Notes under the pieces: generated by a model | What the model saw: only the letters and a program-made list of their open reading frames with translations | The model's database searches: none | What the model was told of the DNA's origin: nothing | Shown here: in pieces, positions 17,277 through 26,544 of the stretch | Layout: the number at the start of each line of letters is the position of its first letter | Numbering within the stretch: position 1 is the stretch's first letter | Made by a program: the position numbers and the translations under genes | Assembly: GCA_964630665.1 (NCBI GenBank) | Contig: CAZVVN010000021.1 | Coordinates: 1 to 47,088, forward strand | Direction: 5' to 3' | Source: UBA9619 sp964630665 | Lineage (GTDB): Bacteria > Pseudomonadota > Gammaproteobacteria > Arenicellales > UBA868 | DNA length: 47,088 nucleotides

Positions 17277-18530
17277 GTGAGGAACAAGTACTCGATCTTC
17301 AATCTGTTGCGCCATTCGGTCACCGGTCACAGCAACTGGCCGGAGGCCTGGCGTAGCCCGGATCCTCGCCCGGAATACGACGTGATCATTGTGGGCGGAG
17401 GTGGTCATGGGTTGGCGAGCGCGTATTACCTGGCCCGCGAACACTCAGTAGGGCGAATCGCAGTCCTGGAGAAAAGTTGGATCGGCGGCGGCAATACTGG
17501 GCGCAACACGACAATTGTTCGATCTAACTACCTGTGGGATGAAGCGGCACACCTTTACGAGAAATCGCTGAAGTTATGGGAGGGACTGAGCCAGGAACTC
17601 AATTACAACGTCATGTTCAGCCAGCGGGGCGTGATGAATCTCGGGCACACCCTGCAGGATATGCGGGATATTGTTCGTCGCTCGAACGCTAATTGCCTAA
17701 ATGGAATAGACAGCAAGGTTCTGACTCCGGCGGATATCAAGCAGATGGTGCCGTTGATTGATGTGTCGGATCGGGCCCGATACCCGATCCTGGGTGCGTC
17801 TTTCCAGCCGCGCGGTGGGGTGGCCCGCCACGATGCGCTGGCCTGGGGTTTCGCTCGTGCAGCTGACCGGCACGGTGTCGACATTATCCAGAACTGCGAA
17901 GTGACCGGTATCCGGCGAAAGAACGGAGCCGTTGCCGGGGTCGAAACCAGCCGGGGATTCATCGCGGCACCGAAGGTCGGGGTGGTGGCTGCGGGCCACT
18001 CCAGCGAGCTGGCGACGATGGCCGGTCTGAGGATGCCGATTGAAAGCCATCCATTGCAAGCGCTGGTTTCCGAGCCCCTGAAACCGGTGTTGGATACGGT
18101 CATCATGTCTAACGCAGTTCATGGTTACATCAGTCAGTCTGACAAAGGTGAACTGGTGATCGGTGCCGGAATCGATGCCTACACTGGGTATGGTCAGCGG
18201 GGTAGCTTTTCCATCATCGAAGGCAATGTGTCCGCCATTGTTGAACTCTTTCCGGCCTTCAGTCGGGTGAGAATGCTGCGTCAGTGGGGGGGTATCGTGG
18301 ATGTGTGTCCGGATGCTTGTCCGATCATCTCGAGGACGCCGGTAAAAGGGCTTTACTTCAACTGCGGCTGGGGTACCGGCGGCTTCAAGGCGACGCCGGG
18401 TTCGGGCTGGGTGTTTGCCTATACGATTGCCCGGGACGCTCCGCATCGATTGAATGCGGCTTTCGCCCTTGACCGCTTTTACAGCGGTGCCCTGATTGAC
18501 GAACACGGAGCAGCCGGTGTCGCTCACTAA
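17277..18530 (+). CDS. soxB: sarcosine oxidase beta subunit
   Basis: A 417-residue flavoprotein subunit that oxidises sarcosine at its FAD site and passes electrons to a covalently bound FMN. The N-terminal dinucleotide motif is DVIIVGGGGHGLASAYYLA (about 35-53), followed by GGGNTGRNTTIVRSNYLW, very characteristic of SoxB. His185 in GGVARHDALAW is the probable site of covalent FMN attachment by comparison with characterised enzymes. GTG at 17277 gives an N-terminus (MRNKYSIFNLLRHSVTGHSN) like other SoxB proteins. The reading frame stays open back into glyA, but that part is not SoxB-like. It is separated from soxD by 20 bases. Confidence 0.97.
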   Translation: MRNKYSIFNLLRHSVTGHSNWPEAWRSPDPRPEYDVIIVGGGGHGLASAYYLAREHSVGRIAVLEKSWIGGGNTGRNTTIVRSNYLWDEAAHLYEKSLKLWEGLSQELNYNVMFSQRGVMNLGHTLQDMRDIVRRSNANCLNGIDSKVLTPADIKQMVPLIDVSDRARYPILGASFQPRGGVARHDALAWGFARAADRHGVDIIQNCEVTGIRRKNGAVAGVETSRGFIAAPKVGVVAAGHSSELATMAGLRMPIESHPLQALVSEPLKPVLDTVIMSNAVHGYISQSDKGELVIGAGIDAYTGYGQRGSFSIIEGNVSAIVELFPAFSRVRMLRQWGGIVDVCPDACPIISRTPVKGLYFNCGWGTGGFKATPGSGWVFAYTIARDAPHRLNAAFALDRFYSGALIDEHGAAGVAH

Positions 18531-18550
18531 CGCTGTGAGGCTCATGAGCA

Positions 18551-18838
18551 ATGCTTGAAATTAGGTGCCCGTGGTGTGGGCCGAGAGATCAGAGTGAGTA
18601 TTCATTCGGTGGTGAGGCGCATATTACTCGGCCGTTGGAACCGGAATCGTTGTCAGATCAGCAGTGGGGAGATTATCTTTTCAATCGCAAAAACCCCAAA
18701 GGCCGGCACGCCGAACAGTGGTGCCATTCTGCCGGTTGCGGCCGCTGGTTCAATGTTTTGCGGGACACGGTCACTTACCGAATCGAAGGGATCTACAAAA
18801 TCGGGCAGACGCCAGGGACCGGAGAGCCGGAGGGATGA
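18551..18838 (+). CDS. soxD: sarcosine oxidase delta subunit
   Basis: A 95-residue small subunit of heterotetrameric sarcosine oxidase. It binds zinc and supports assembly of the complex. The zinc ligands are visible as Cys6 and Cys9 (CPWCG) with His59 and Cys63 (WCHSAGCGRWFN), the same numbering I recall for the structurally characterised enzyme. The conserved YLFNRKNPKGRHAEQW and GCGRWFNVLRDTVTYRI segments are present. ATG at 18551 is the second gene after glyA; the stop overlaps the soxA start by 4 bases (ATGA), indicating coupled translation of stoichiometric subunits. Confidence 0.96.
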   Translation: MLEIRCPWCGPRDQSEYSFGGEAHITRPLEPESLSDQQWGDYLFNRKNPKGRHAEQWCHSAGCGRWFNVLRDTVTYRIEGIYKIGQTPGTGEPEG

Positions 18839-21800
18839 ATACCTGGCGGCGCCCTTCAGGTGGCCGGATCGATCGCTCCCGACCGATTTCCTTTTCATTC
18901 AACGGACGTCGCTATCTCGGCTATCAAGGAGATACCCTGGCCTCGGCCCTGGTGGCGAATGGAGTGCGACTGATTGGACGCAGTTTCAAATATCACCGAC
19001 CACGTGGGATTCTTGGCAGCGGTGCTGAGGAGCCTAACGCTCTGGTCCAGGTCGGGGAAGGGACCCGTACGGTTCCAAACCTCAAGGCCACACAGGTTGA
19101 ATTGTTCGAGGGGTTGACGGCAAGGACCATAAACGGCTGGCCGAACCTTCATCTAGACCTCTATGGAATAAGCGACAAGCTAGGCGGATTGTTGCCGGCC
19201 GGGTTCTACTACAAGACCTTCATGTGGCCGCGTGGATGGTGGCCGCGCTATGAACGTCATATACGAAATGCAGCTGGGTTGGGCCGGGCTCCGATTGACG
19301 CCGACCCTGGTCACTACGACAAACGTGATGTGCATTGTGACGTGATGGTGGTCGGGGCCGGACCGGCCGGGTTGATGGCGGCACTGAGCGCGGGAAGGTC
19401 GGGCGCCAGGGTGATCATCGCGGACGAACAAAGCGAGTTCGGAGGGAGTCTGCTGTCCGGAACGGGTACGGTTTCGAGCCGGCCACTGTCAAGCTGGCTG
19501 GCTGGAGTGATTGCGGCATTGTCGGCGCTGCCGGAAGTGCGTTTGTTACCGAGAAGCACGGTTACGGGGTACTATGATCACAATTTTCTGGTCATCGATG
19601 AAAGGCGCACCGATCACCTGGCTCGGCCGGACCCACGGGTCAGTCGGGAACGCGTGTGGCGGGTTCGGGCCGGACAGGTCGTCCTTGCCACCGGAGCGAT
19701 TGAGCGCGGCCTGGTGTTCGCCGACAACGACCGACCGGGCGTGATGTTGGCCTCGGCTGTTCGCACCTATCTTAACCGGTACGCCGCGCTGCCCGGGCGT
19801 CGTGGCGCGGTGCTGACCAACAATGATTCGGCCTACGAGGTGGCCCTGGATATGCAGGCGGCTGGGCTTGAGGTCACCGCCCTGGTCGATATCCGGCAAC
19901 GGCCCGCCGAGGGACTGCTTGAGCGAGCCCGGGAGGCCGGCATCCCGGTCTATCCCGGACATGCGGTCTGTGGTGTGCGCAGTGGCTTCAGTGGGATGAC
20001 CGACATCGAGCTGTGTCGACTGACGGCATCGGGGGATGACGTTCTGGCCTACAAGGGCAGCGTCCCATGTCAGGTGCTCGCCATGTCAGGCGGCTGGAAC
20101 CCGACGGTGCACCTGCACTGCCAGTCGGGTGCCGAGGCCAGGTTCGACGAGAAATTGGGCTGCTTTGTTCCGGGTGATTCTGTGCAGCGGGCGCGGTCGG
20201 CCGGTTCGGCCAAGGGGATCTTTGACCTGGGAGAGTGTCTTGCAGATGGTGTAGAGGCCGGCCGGATAGCTGCGTCGGCGGCGGGGATAGCACCGGCGGC
20301 GACCGATATCCCCTTTGCGAAAACACAAGAGGCGATGTCGATTGAGCCCTGCTGGGAATTGCCGGATGGATTACCCGAAGGCCGCGGCGGTAAGAAGTTC
20401 GTGGATTATCAAAACGATACCCTGGCATCGGACATCCGCCTGGCGGCCCGGGAGGGCTACCGTTCGATCGAGCATGTCAAGCGTTATACCGCGCTGGGGT
20501 TCGGCACAGACCAGGGCAAGACCGGAAATATCAACGGTATGGCGATCCTTGCCAGAGAACTGGATCAGAGCATCGCGGCGACCGGAACCACCACTTTCCG
20601 CCCGAATTACACGCCCGTCACTTTCGGTGCACTGGCCGGCAGGGGCATCGGTACGGAGTTTTTTGATCCTGTCAGGCGGACCGCAATGCACACCTGGCAT
20701 GTCGAAAACGGCGCCCGGTTCGAAGATGTCGGTCAATGGAAACGCCCCTGGTACTACCCTTTAGCCGGCGAGGACATGGCGGGCGCCGTTGCTCGTGAAT
20801 GTTTGGCGACACGCAAGGGAGTCGGGGTGCTTGACGCATCCACTCTTGGAAAGATCGACATCCAAGGGGTAGATGCGGCCGAGTTCCTTAATCGGATCTA
20901 TACCAACAACTGGGCCAAACTCGGGATAGGCCGGTGCCGTTATGGATTGATGCTAGGCGAGGACGGTATGGTGATGGATGACGGTGTTACCGCCCGGTTG
21001 GGAGAGCAGCATTACCTGATGACGACAACCACTGGGGGTGCGGCGCATGTGCTCGGCTGGCTGGAACGCTGGCAGCAGACGGAATGGCCCGATCTGAAAG
21101 TGTATTTCACATCAGTCACCGACCGCTGGGCTGTGGTAAGTATGGCCGGCCCCAACAGTCGCCGGCTGCTGCAAACGTTGTGCGACGATATCGATCTGTC
21201 GGCCGAGGCCTTGCCTTTCATGAGTTGTCGTCAAGGTACAGTGGCCGGTATCGCGGCTCGCGTTTTCCGGATCAGCTTCAGCGGTGAACTCGCTTTCGAG
21301 GTGAATGTGTGTGCCGACTATGGCGCCCATCTCTGGACCACGATCATGGAGGCCGGCCGGGAATATGGCGCAACACCGTATGGGACCGAGGCCATGCACG
21401 TTCTGCGTGCTGAAAAAGGCTACATCATCGTCGGTCAGGACACCGATGGTTCAGTGACCCCAGGCGATCTGGGCATGGACTGGATTGTTTCAAAAGACAA
21501 AGATTTTATCGGCAAACGTTCGCTTTATCGTGCTGACACAATCCGAGGTAATCGTAAGCAACTGGTCGGGCTGTTGACCGACGATCCCGAAGTGCGGTTA
21601 CCGGAAGGTGCCCAGCTGGTGAATGAACCCTCGATGGATTACCCGGTCGCGATGGTTGGCCACGTAACATCCAGCTATCAAAGTGCCTGCCTGGGTCATT
21701 CGATAGCGCTTGCACTGGTCAAAGGTGGACGCAGCCGGAAGGGCGGTGAGGTTTACGCCCAGTTGATGAGTGGTGAAGCGATCAGGGCGACGATCACCGA

Positions 21801-21843
21801 TCCGCTGTTCTACGATCCTGCCAACGCGTTGCAGAAGACCTGA
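18835..21843 (+). CDS. soxA: sarcosine oxidase alpha subunit
   Basis: A 1002-residue subunit, the usual size. Residues about 18-110 form a 2Fe-2S-ferredoxin-like region (FSFNGRRYLGYQGDTLASAL) without the cysteine set. An NAD-binding Rossmann domain with GAGPAG at 174-179 follows. The last 400 or so residues are GcvT-like, binding folate and converting the iminium product to 5,10-methylene-THF (KRYTALGFGTDQGKTGNING, then GVLDASTLGKIDIQG and YGTEAMHVLRAEKGYIIVGQ). With SoxB, D and G it turns sarcosine, O2 and THF into glycine, H2O2 and methylene-THF. ATG at 18835 overlaps the soxD stop; the longer frame back to 18664 is discarded because soxD occupies it. Confidence 0.97.
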   Translation: MNTWRRPSGGRIDRSRPISFSFNGRRYLGYQGDTLASALVANGVRLIGRSFKYHRPRGILGSGAEEPNALVQVGEGTRTVPNLKATQVELFEGLTARTINGWPNLHLDLYGISDKLGGLLPAGFYYKTFMWPRGWWPRYERHIRNAAGLGRAPIDADPGHYDKRDVHCDVMVVGAGPAGLMAALSAGRSGARVIIADEQSEFGGSLLSGTGTVSSRPLSSWLAGVIAALSALPEVRLLPRSTVTGYYDHNFLVIDERRTDHLARPDPRVSRERVWRVRAGQVVLATGAIERGLVFADNDRPGVMLASAVRTYLNRYAALPGRRGAVLTNNDSAYEVALDMQAAGLEVTALVDIRQRPAEGLLERAREAGIPVYPGHAVCGVRSGFSGMTDIELCRLTASGDDVLAYKGSVPCQVLAMSGGWNPTVHLHCQSGAEARFDEKLGCFVPGDSVQRARSAGSAKGIFDLGECLADGVEAGRIAASAAGIAPAATDIPFAKTQEAMSIEPCWELPDGLPEGRGGKKFVDYQNDTLASDIRLAAREGYRSIEHVKRYTALGFGTDQGKTGNINGMAILARELDQSIAATGTTTFRPNYTPVTFGALAGRGIGTEFFDPVRRTAMHTWHVENGARFEDVGQWKRPWYYPLAGEDMAGAVARECLATRKGVGVLDASTLGKIDIQGVDAAEFLNRIYTNNWAKLGIGRCRYGLMLGEDGMVMDDGVTARLGEQHYLMTTTTGGAAHVLGWLERWQQTEWPDLKVYFTSVTDRWAVVSMAGPNSRRLLQTLCDDIDLSAEALPFMSCRQGTVAGIAARVFRISFSGELAFEVNVCADYGAHLWTTIMEAGREYGATPYGTEAMHVLRAEKGYIIVGQDTDGSVTPGDLGMDWIVSKDKDFIGKRSLYRADTIRGNRKQLVGLLTDDPEVRLPEGAQLVNEPSMDYPVAMVGHVTSSYQSACLGHSIALALVKGGRSRKGGEVYAQLMSGEAIRATITDPLFYDPANALQKT

Positions 21844-21850
21844 GATTCAT

Positions 21851-22468
21851 ATGCAAGTATCCCGAAGACAGTCAGCGCTGAGTCGGATAGATGCCCAAAA
21901 CGCGTCCGCTGACGTGGCGGGAGAATATGGCTGCTGGTTGGGTGAACGTCGGTCGTTACAGTTCATCAATCTGCGTGGTGGTCCAGATGATCAGCTTTTC
22001 CAACAACAGGTCAGCGAGGTACTGAGTATTCGATTACCGACCCGACCAAATACCGTTACCCAGGATGGCCCGATGAGGGTCTGCTGGTTGGGGCCTGACT
22101 GGTGGCTGATCATGGCCCCGGCATCAGACGAAACTCTCCAGCAACGGTTGGGTGTGGCTCTTACTCATCAACATACCTCGCTCAGTGATCTTACCGGTGG
22201 GCAGACGCTGATCGAGATCGGGGGGCGTACAGCAAGAGATGTCCTCGCATCGGCATGTACGCTGGACCTGCACCCCACCCAATTGCCGGTTGGACGCTGT
22301 GCACAGACACAACTGGCGCAGACAGTGGTGCTGATCGTTCCCACAATCCAGGAGCCCGAGCAAGCAGTAGTCGATATTGTGGTGCGCCGCAGTTTTGCCG
22401 AACATCTGGTGCGCTGGCTAATGGACGCCGCTGGTGAGGATGGCTACGCGTTTCGACAGTCAGTCTAA
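21851..22468 (+). CDS. soxG: sarcosine oxidase gamma subunit
   Basis: A 205-residue subunit related to the folate-binding domain of the alpha subunit and needed for the heterotetramer. It is poorly conserved in general, but ARDVLASACTLDLHP, the PVGRCAQTQLAQT segment and FAEHLVRWLMDAAGEDGY are typical SoxG features. ATG at 21851 follows soxA by 7 bases; the longer open frame overlaps soxA and is not SoxG-like. It completes the B-D-A-G order seen in most sarcosine oxidase operons. Confidence 0.92.
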   Translation: MQVSRRQSALSRIDAQNASADVAGEYGCWLGERRSLQFINLRGGPDDQLFQQQVSEVLSIRLPTRPNTVTQDGPMRVCWLGPDWWLIMAPASDETLQQRLGVALTHQHTSLSDLTGGQTLIEIGGRTARDVLASACTLDLHPTQLPVGRCAQTQLAQTVVLIVPTIQEPEQAVVDIVVRRSFAEHLVRWLMDAAGEDGYAFRQSV

Positions 22469-22480
22469 GGGACCGGCACG

Positions 22481-23251
22481 GTGACTCCTGTAGATAACCT
22501 GGAAGGGCGGCGAGTGCTGGTGACCGCGGCGGCATCGGGGATCGGCCTGACAATCGCCCGGCAGTTCCGCGAGACAGGCGCCCGGGTGATGATCTGCGAT
22601 ATAGACCGCAAAAGCATCAACGTACTTGATCAATTCGAAACCTGTATTTGTGATGTCTCAAGCGTTGCAGATGTTGATGAGTTGTTCGATAAGCTGGAGA
22701 CGGTTTTGGGTGGGCTCGATATTCTGGTCAACAATGCTGGTGTTGGCGGACCCATCGGGCCTCTGGAGAGTCTGGCCGTGTCTGAATGGCAGCACACGCT
22801 TGAGGTCAATCTGTACGGTGCCTATTACTGCTGTCGAAGGGCGATACCCCTGTTGAAGAAGGCGGGCGGGGGATCAATCGTTAACCTGTCGTCAACGGCG
22901 GGATTCTACGGTGTGCCTAACCGGACACCGTATGTGGCTTCTAAATGGGCACTGATCGGGTTGACGAAGTCCCTGGCGGGTGAGCTGGGCAGCGCCGGGA
23001 TAAGGGTCAATGCAATCTGCCCCGGTTCGGTCGAGGGTGAACGAATTGATCAGGTCATCACCGCTGAATCCAGAATTCGCGGTTTACCTGAGGAGCTGGT
23101 ACGTAGGGAGTTCGCTCAGAGCAGTTCGATGACGACCTTTATCAGTGCCGATGATGTCGCGGCCCTTGTTCTTTTTCTGTGCTCGAGCCAAGGCAGGTAT
23201 ATATCCGGCCAGGCGATAGGCGTCGATGGAAACACCGAAGTGAAATGGTAA
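22481..23251 (+). CDS. short-chain dehydrogenase/reductase
   Basis: A 256-residue NAD(P)-dependent oxidoreductase with the classical SDR elements: TAAASGIG at residues 15-22 for cofactor binding, NNAG at 84-87, Ser near 138 (NLSSTAG), and Tyr151/Lys155 in YVASK. The variable region after YVASK ends with an SGQAIGVDGNTEVKW C-terminus, the usual tail of FabG-like enzymes. Asp40 after the second strand (CDID) suggests NAD rather than NADP, by family rule. It starts at GTG 12 bases after soxG, so it is probably part of the sox operon. Substrate unknown; an alcohol or hydroxy acid from the same pathway is an inference. Confidence 0.93.
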   Translation: MTPVDNLEGRRVLVTAAASGIGLTIARQFRETGARVMICDIDRKSINVLDQFETCICDVSSVADVDELFDKLETVLGGLDILVNNAGVGGPIGPLESLAVSEWQHTLEVNLYGAYYCCRRAIPLLKKAGGGSIVNLSSTAGFYGVPNRTPYVASKWALIGLTKSLAGELGSAGIRVNAICPGSVEGERIDQVITAESRIRGLPEELVRREFAQSSSMTTFISADDVAALVLFLCSSQGRYISGQAIGVDGNTEVKW

Positions 23252-23338
23252 CGGCGAGAATATCTCCAAGTGCTGAAGGCGGTGCCGTAATGATAAAATC
23301 CTGGCTACAAAACTGTGATATCCCAGGGGTTATATACC

Positions 23339-25039
23339 ATGCGTGAATATCTTCACATCGATCTGCAAGAACAATCTGTACGGCGAGAAGAACTTCATGG
23401 GGAAGCCATTGCCCGTGCCGGAAGGTATTTAATAGCCAAAAGCCTGGTAGAGTCTGGCGCCGCCGCAGTTGATCCCCTGGCGCCGGAAAACCCGCTGATC
23501 TTCTCTGCCGGGCCATTTGCCGGAACTAATTTCTCCAATGCAAACCGCCTCAGCGTCGGCTGTAAGAGCCCCCTGACTGGCGGGGTCAAGGAGGCCAATG
23601 CTGGCGGCACGTTCGGTTTTGCACTGGGTCAGATCGGGTTGGCGGGGTTTACTTTGAATGGGGCCTCGCCTGACTGGATCGTCATCCACATCGCCAAGGA
23701 TGGCCAGGTCACCTTTGACCCGGCAGAACCGTATCTTGGCCTCGGTAATTTTGACGCGGCGGCGTTGTTGCACGAGAAGTACGGCAAGAAAGTGAGCATC
23801 GGACTATGCAGTCCGGTCGGCGAATACCAGGGTCTGATCTCAGGGATCTCTTTCAGCGATACCGATCTGCGGCCCTCTCGGCTGGCAGCCCGGGGCGGCG
23901 TTGGCGCGGTCATGGGTAGCAAAAGGGTCAAAGCTGTGGTTGCTGAACTGAACCGCATGCCGCAGCTTCATGATCGCAAAAAGGTGATCAGTGCGGTCAA
24001 GGCCTACAACGCAAAGCTGGATGAAGACGAGATCGCCCAGAACCAGAAGACTTATGGCACGGCACTCATGGCCGACGTCCAGAATTATCTTGGCGGCCTG
24101 CCGGTACGCAACTTCAGTGATGGTCGGATTACGACCGACGATGACGAAACCATGACGATGGGCGGGCAATACATCCGGGAACAGCAGTTGGAACGGGGTG
24201 GGCAGACTGCGCATATGTGCATGCCTGGCTGCACCATTGAATGCAGCAATGTCTACGTCGATAAGGATGGAACTGAGATCACCTCACCGGTGGAGTACGA
24301 GACCTTGGGGCTCATGGGTACCAACTGCGGCCTGACGGATCCCGACGAACTGGCCGAAGTTAATCAAGTCGCCAATGATCTTGGCATAGATACCATCGAG
24401 ACCGGCGCCATGATCGCGGTACTGATGGACGCGGGCCTAGGCGCGTTTGGCGATGTAAACTTCATGAAGGAAGTGTTGGAGGAGATCGGTGGAGCCACCG
24501 AGAAAGGAAAATTGTGGGCGCAGGGAACAGCCCGGGTAGGAGAGCACTACAATGTATCCCGGGTTCCGGTGATCAAAGGCCAGGCGATCAGTGCCTACGA
24601 CCCCCGCGTGGTTGAGGCTACCGGAATTACCATGATGGTGAGCGCCCAGGGTGCGGACCACACAGCTGGCAACGTGCCGAAGCTTGATTGTACGAACATG
24701 AGTGTCGATGAGGTCGTAGCCGCCAGCCTGGAATCACAACGGGTAATGGCCAGTTCAGACGCTTTGGGGCTGTGTATTTTTGGCCGCGGTGTGACGGACA
24801 CGAACGTGGCGTTTGTCGTCAACGCCATCAATGATGCGCACGGTACTGATCTAAACGAGGGTTTCTACAGTGAGCTGGGCGATGAGACGCTGGCATTGGA
24901 ACGCCAGTTCAACCTGGATGCAGGATTTACCGTGGCCGACGATGAGTTACCCGAGTTCTTCTACTCCGAGTCGCTGGCCCCAACCGGCAAAGTTGCGCGC
25001 TTCCACGGTCCGGAGGTAAATAAAGCGCTGGGTCACTGA
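23339..25039 (+). CDS. aldehyde:ferredoxin oxidoreductase family enzyme (first of two)
   Basis: A 566-residue member of the tungsten/molybdenum AOR family, which oxidises aldehydes or related substrates at a bis-pterin metal site and sends electrons to a 4Fe-4S cluster and then ferredoxin. The N-terminal domain shows PLIFSAGPFAGTNFSNANR and a GGVGAVMGSKRVKAV block (186-200) typical of AOR. The cluster ligands appear as Cys294, Cys298 and Cys302 (CMPGCTIEC) with Cys479 (ALGLCIFG). The first spacing is C-x3-C rather than the usual C-x2-C. ATG at 23339 is preferred over the open frame from 23315. It lies 87 bases after the SDR gene, probably in the sox operon. No ferredoxin gene is adjacent. Confidence 0.93.
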   Translation: MREYLHIDLQEQSVRREELHGEAIARAGRYLIAKSLVESGAAAVDPLAPENPLIFSAGPFAGTNFSNANRLSVGCKSPLTGGVKEANAGGTFGFALGQIGLAGFTLNGASPDWIVIHIAKDGQVTFDPAEPYLGLGNFDAAALLHEKYGKKVSIGLCSPVGEYQGLISGISFSDTDLRPSRLAARGGVGAVMGSKRVKAVVAELNRMPQLHDRKKVISAVKAYNAKLDEDEIAQNQKTYGTALMADVQNYLGGLPVRNFSDGRITTDDDETMTMGGQYIREQQLERGGQTAHMCMPGCTIECSNVYVDKDGTEITSPVEYETLGLMGTNCGLTDPDELAEVNQVANDLGIDTIETGAMIAVLMDAGLGAFGDVNFMKEVLEEIGGATEKGKLWAQGTARVGEHYNVSRVPVIKGQAISAYDPRVVEATGITMMVSAQGADHTAGNVPKLDCTNMSVDEVVAASLESQRVMASSDALGLCIFGRGVTDTNVAFVVNAINDAHGTDLNEGFYSELGDETLALERQFNLDAGFTVADDELPEFFYSESLAPTGKVARFHGPEVNKALGH

Positions 25040-25079
25040 TCAGGATTCAATCCAACAGATCTGGCGGTGCTTTAGCCGG

Positions 25080-26408
25080 CTAGATCCCGACGATTGGCTC
25101 TACTCTGGAACCGTCGGTGAATCGCGAGTAGCGAAACGGAGCGGGATCGACCAGCGGTTCCGCGCCGATCGCGACGTCGGCCGCGAGCTGGCCGGCGGCC
25201 GGGCCTATCCCGAATCCATGCCCCGAAAGACCGGTCGCAAGGAAAAATCCAGGCACAGTTTCTACTGGTGAGATCACCGGTATGGCATCGGGTGTCGCGT
25301 CGATCAGACCGCCCCAGCTTTCCAGAATCTCGACGTCTTTAAAAGCTGGAAACGCAGCTGCCAGGTTACGTCGAGCTTTATCCAAGGTGCCTTGTCTCGG
25401 TCGCGGATCAAGCGTCCGAATCGCTTCAAAAGGTGAGACCTGGTCCAGGGGCCATGACGATTGCCGTTTCCACTCGGTGAAGAACCTGTCTGTCAGGCAG
25501 GGTCTCAAGTGTTTTCTCGCCATCCAGGCCAATTGCAGAAAATCAGTGAAATAGCGGAATGAATCCGGAACAATATCGAAATGCGAGACGCCGCCGTGGG
25601 ATACGGAGTAACCGCCATCCAGGCGCTTGCGGATGGCAAAGCCTGCCCCGCTGATGGATCGCTCGGGGGCGTCCACAACGGGAGCTGTGCGGAAGACAGA
25701 CCCGATGGTCGACAGCAGGGGAAGCCGTATACCGAGGCTGCGGCAAAACACGCCAGACCAGGCCCCGCCGGCAAGAATAACCGTGCTACATCGGATGGTA
25801 CCGTGTTCTGTAACTACCGCTGATACGGCACCGGCAGTTGTCTCGATGCCCCGGACTGCTGTCTGAGTAAAAACTTTGGCACCTCGCCTTTGGGCAGCGC
25901 GCGCCATTCCAGGGGCCGCGATCGTGGGTTCCGCCCGCCCGTCGGTCGGAGTGTACAGACCACCCGGCCATTCTTGGGCTGATCCTGGAAGTAACTCGGC
26001 GATCTCTTTTGATGACAGCATATGGCATTCAACGCCGTGTGCTCGGCCGTGTTCCAGCCAGGCCTCTCGGTCGGCAAGACCTTTGGCTGTTGCCGAAAGA
26101 TAGAGAATGCCGCACTGTCTGAATCCAACGTCGGATCCAGTTCGCTGATGCATCTCGCGCCACAGGCGCAGGGATTCGATGATGAGAGGTAGCTCGCGGG
26201 GGTCGCGGCCCTGTTGGCGGCACCAGCCCCAGTTTCGTGAAGATTGCTCGGCGCCGATCTGGCCTTTTTCGCACAGCACTACAGGCAGGCCCCGTTCGGC
26301 GAGGGTCAGTGCAGCGGCCACGCCAATTATACCGCCACCAATAATCACGACGTCTGTTGTGCTCGGCAGTTGCTCGTCTGAGGTGACGTGGTCTACACGC
26401 GGTGCCAT
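25080..26408 (-). CDS. FAD-dependent amine/amino-acid oxidase, DAO family
   Basis: A 442-residue flavoprotein. The dinucleotide-binding motif is VVIIGGGIIGVAAALTLAE (GGGIIG at residues 24-29), followed by LCEKGQIGAEQSSRNWGWCR, a block typical of bacterial DadA/SoxB-like oxidases. The C-terminal ESWGGLIDATPDAIPVI and LSGHGFGIGPAAGQLAAD segments close the FAD site. Substrates of this family are D-amino acids, N-methylated amino acids or amines. Its position next to the sox operon favours an N-methyl or dimethyl amino acid, as inference only. It is convergent with the AOR gene (40-base gap) and divergent from the cyclase gene, sharing a 219-base upstream region with it. Confidence 0.93.
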   Translation of the reverse strand: MAPRVDHVTSDEQLPSTTDVVIIGGGIIGVAAALTLAERGLPVVLCEKGQIGAEQSSRNWGWCRQQGRDPRELPLIIESLRLWREMHQRTGSDVGFRQCGILYLSATAKGLADREAWLEHGRAHGVECHMLSSKEIAELLPGSAQEWPGGLYTPTDGRAEPTIAAPGMARAAQRRGAKVFTQTAVRGIETTAGAVSAVVTEHGTIRCSTVILAGGAWSGVFCRSLGIRLPLLSTIGSVFRTAPVVDAPERSISGAGFAIRKRLDGGYSVSHGGVSHFDIVPDSFRYFTDFLQLAWMARKHLRPCLTDRFFTEWKRQSSWPLDQVSPFEAIRTLDPRPRQGTLDKARRNLAAAFPAFKDVEILESWGGLIDATPDAIPVISPVETVPGFFLATGLSGHGFGIGPAAGQLAADVAIGAEPLVDPAPFRYSRFTDGSRVEPIVGI

Positions 26409-26495
26409 CGAGGTCCGATCCTTTGGAAGTATGCGATTGAGAACATCTTAACTAATATTATGTCAGCAAAACGTTCCGGGTTGCTAAAGTTATAT

Positions 26496-26509
26496 CTGAC
26501 ACAAGTCAG
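26496..26509. promoter_or_regulatory. small inverted repeat between oxidase and cyclase genes
   Basis: CTGAC at 26496-26500 and GTCAG at 26505-26509 form a 5-base inverted repeat around ACAA, within the 219-base divergent region. It could be an operator half-site pair, but such short repeats occur by chance. Confidence 0.2.
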
Positions 26510-26527
26510 TTGTGGAAGCATGCTCCT

Positions 26528-26544
26528 CCGCAATGAGTTTGCGG
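26528..26544 (+). promoter_or_regulatory. hairpin upstream of the cyclase fusion
   Basis: CCGCAA at 26528-26533 pairs with TTGCGG at 26539-26544 across a 5-base loop, about 85 bases before the cyclase start. No U-run follows. A role in leader structure or regulator binding is speculative. Confidence 0.25.

Noticed and set aside
18664..18834. N-terminal extension of soxA into soxD
   Set aside because: The extension overlaps the conserved soxD gene in another frame; ATG 18835 gives the family-standard N-terminus.
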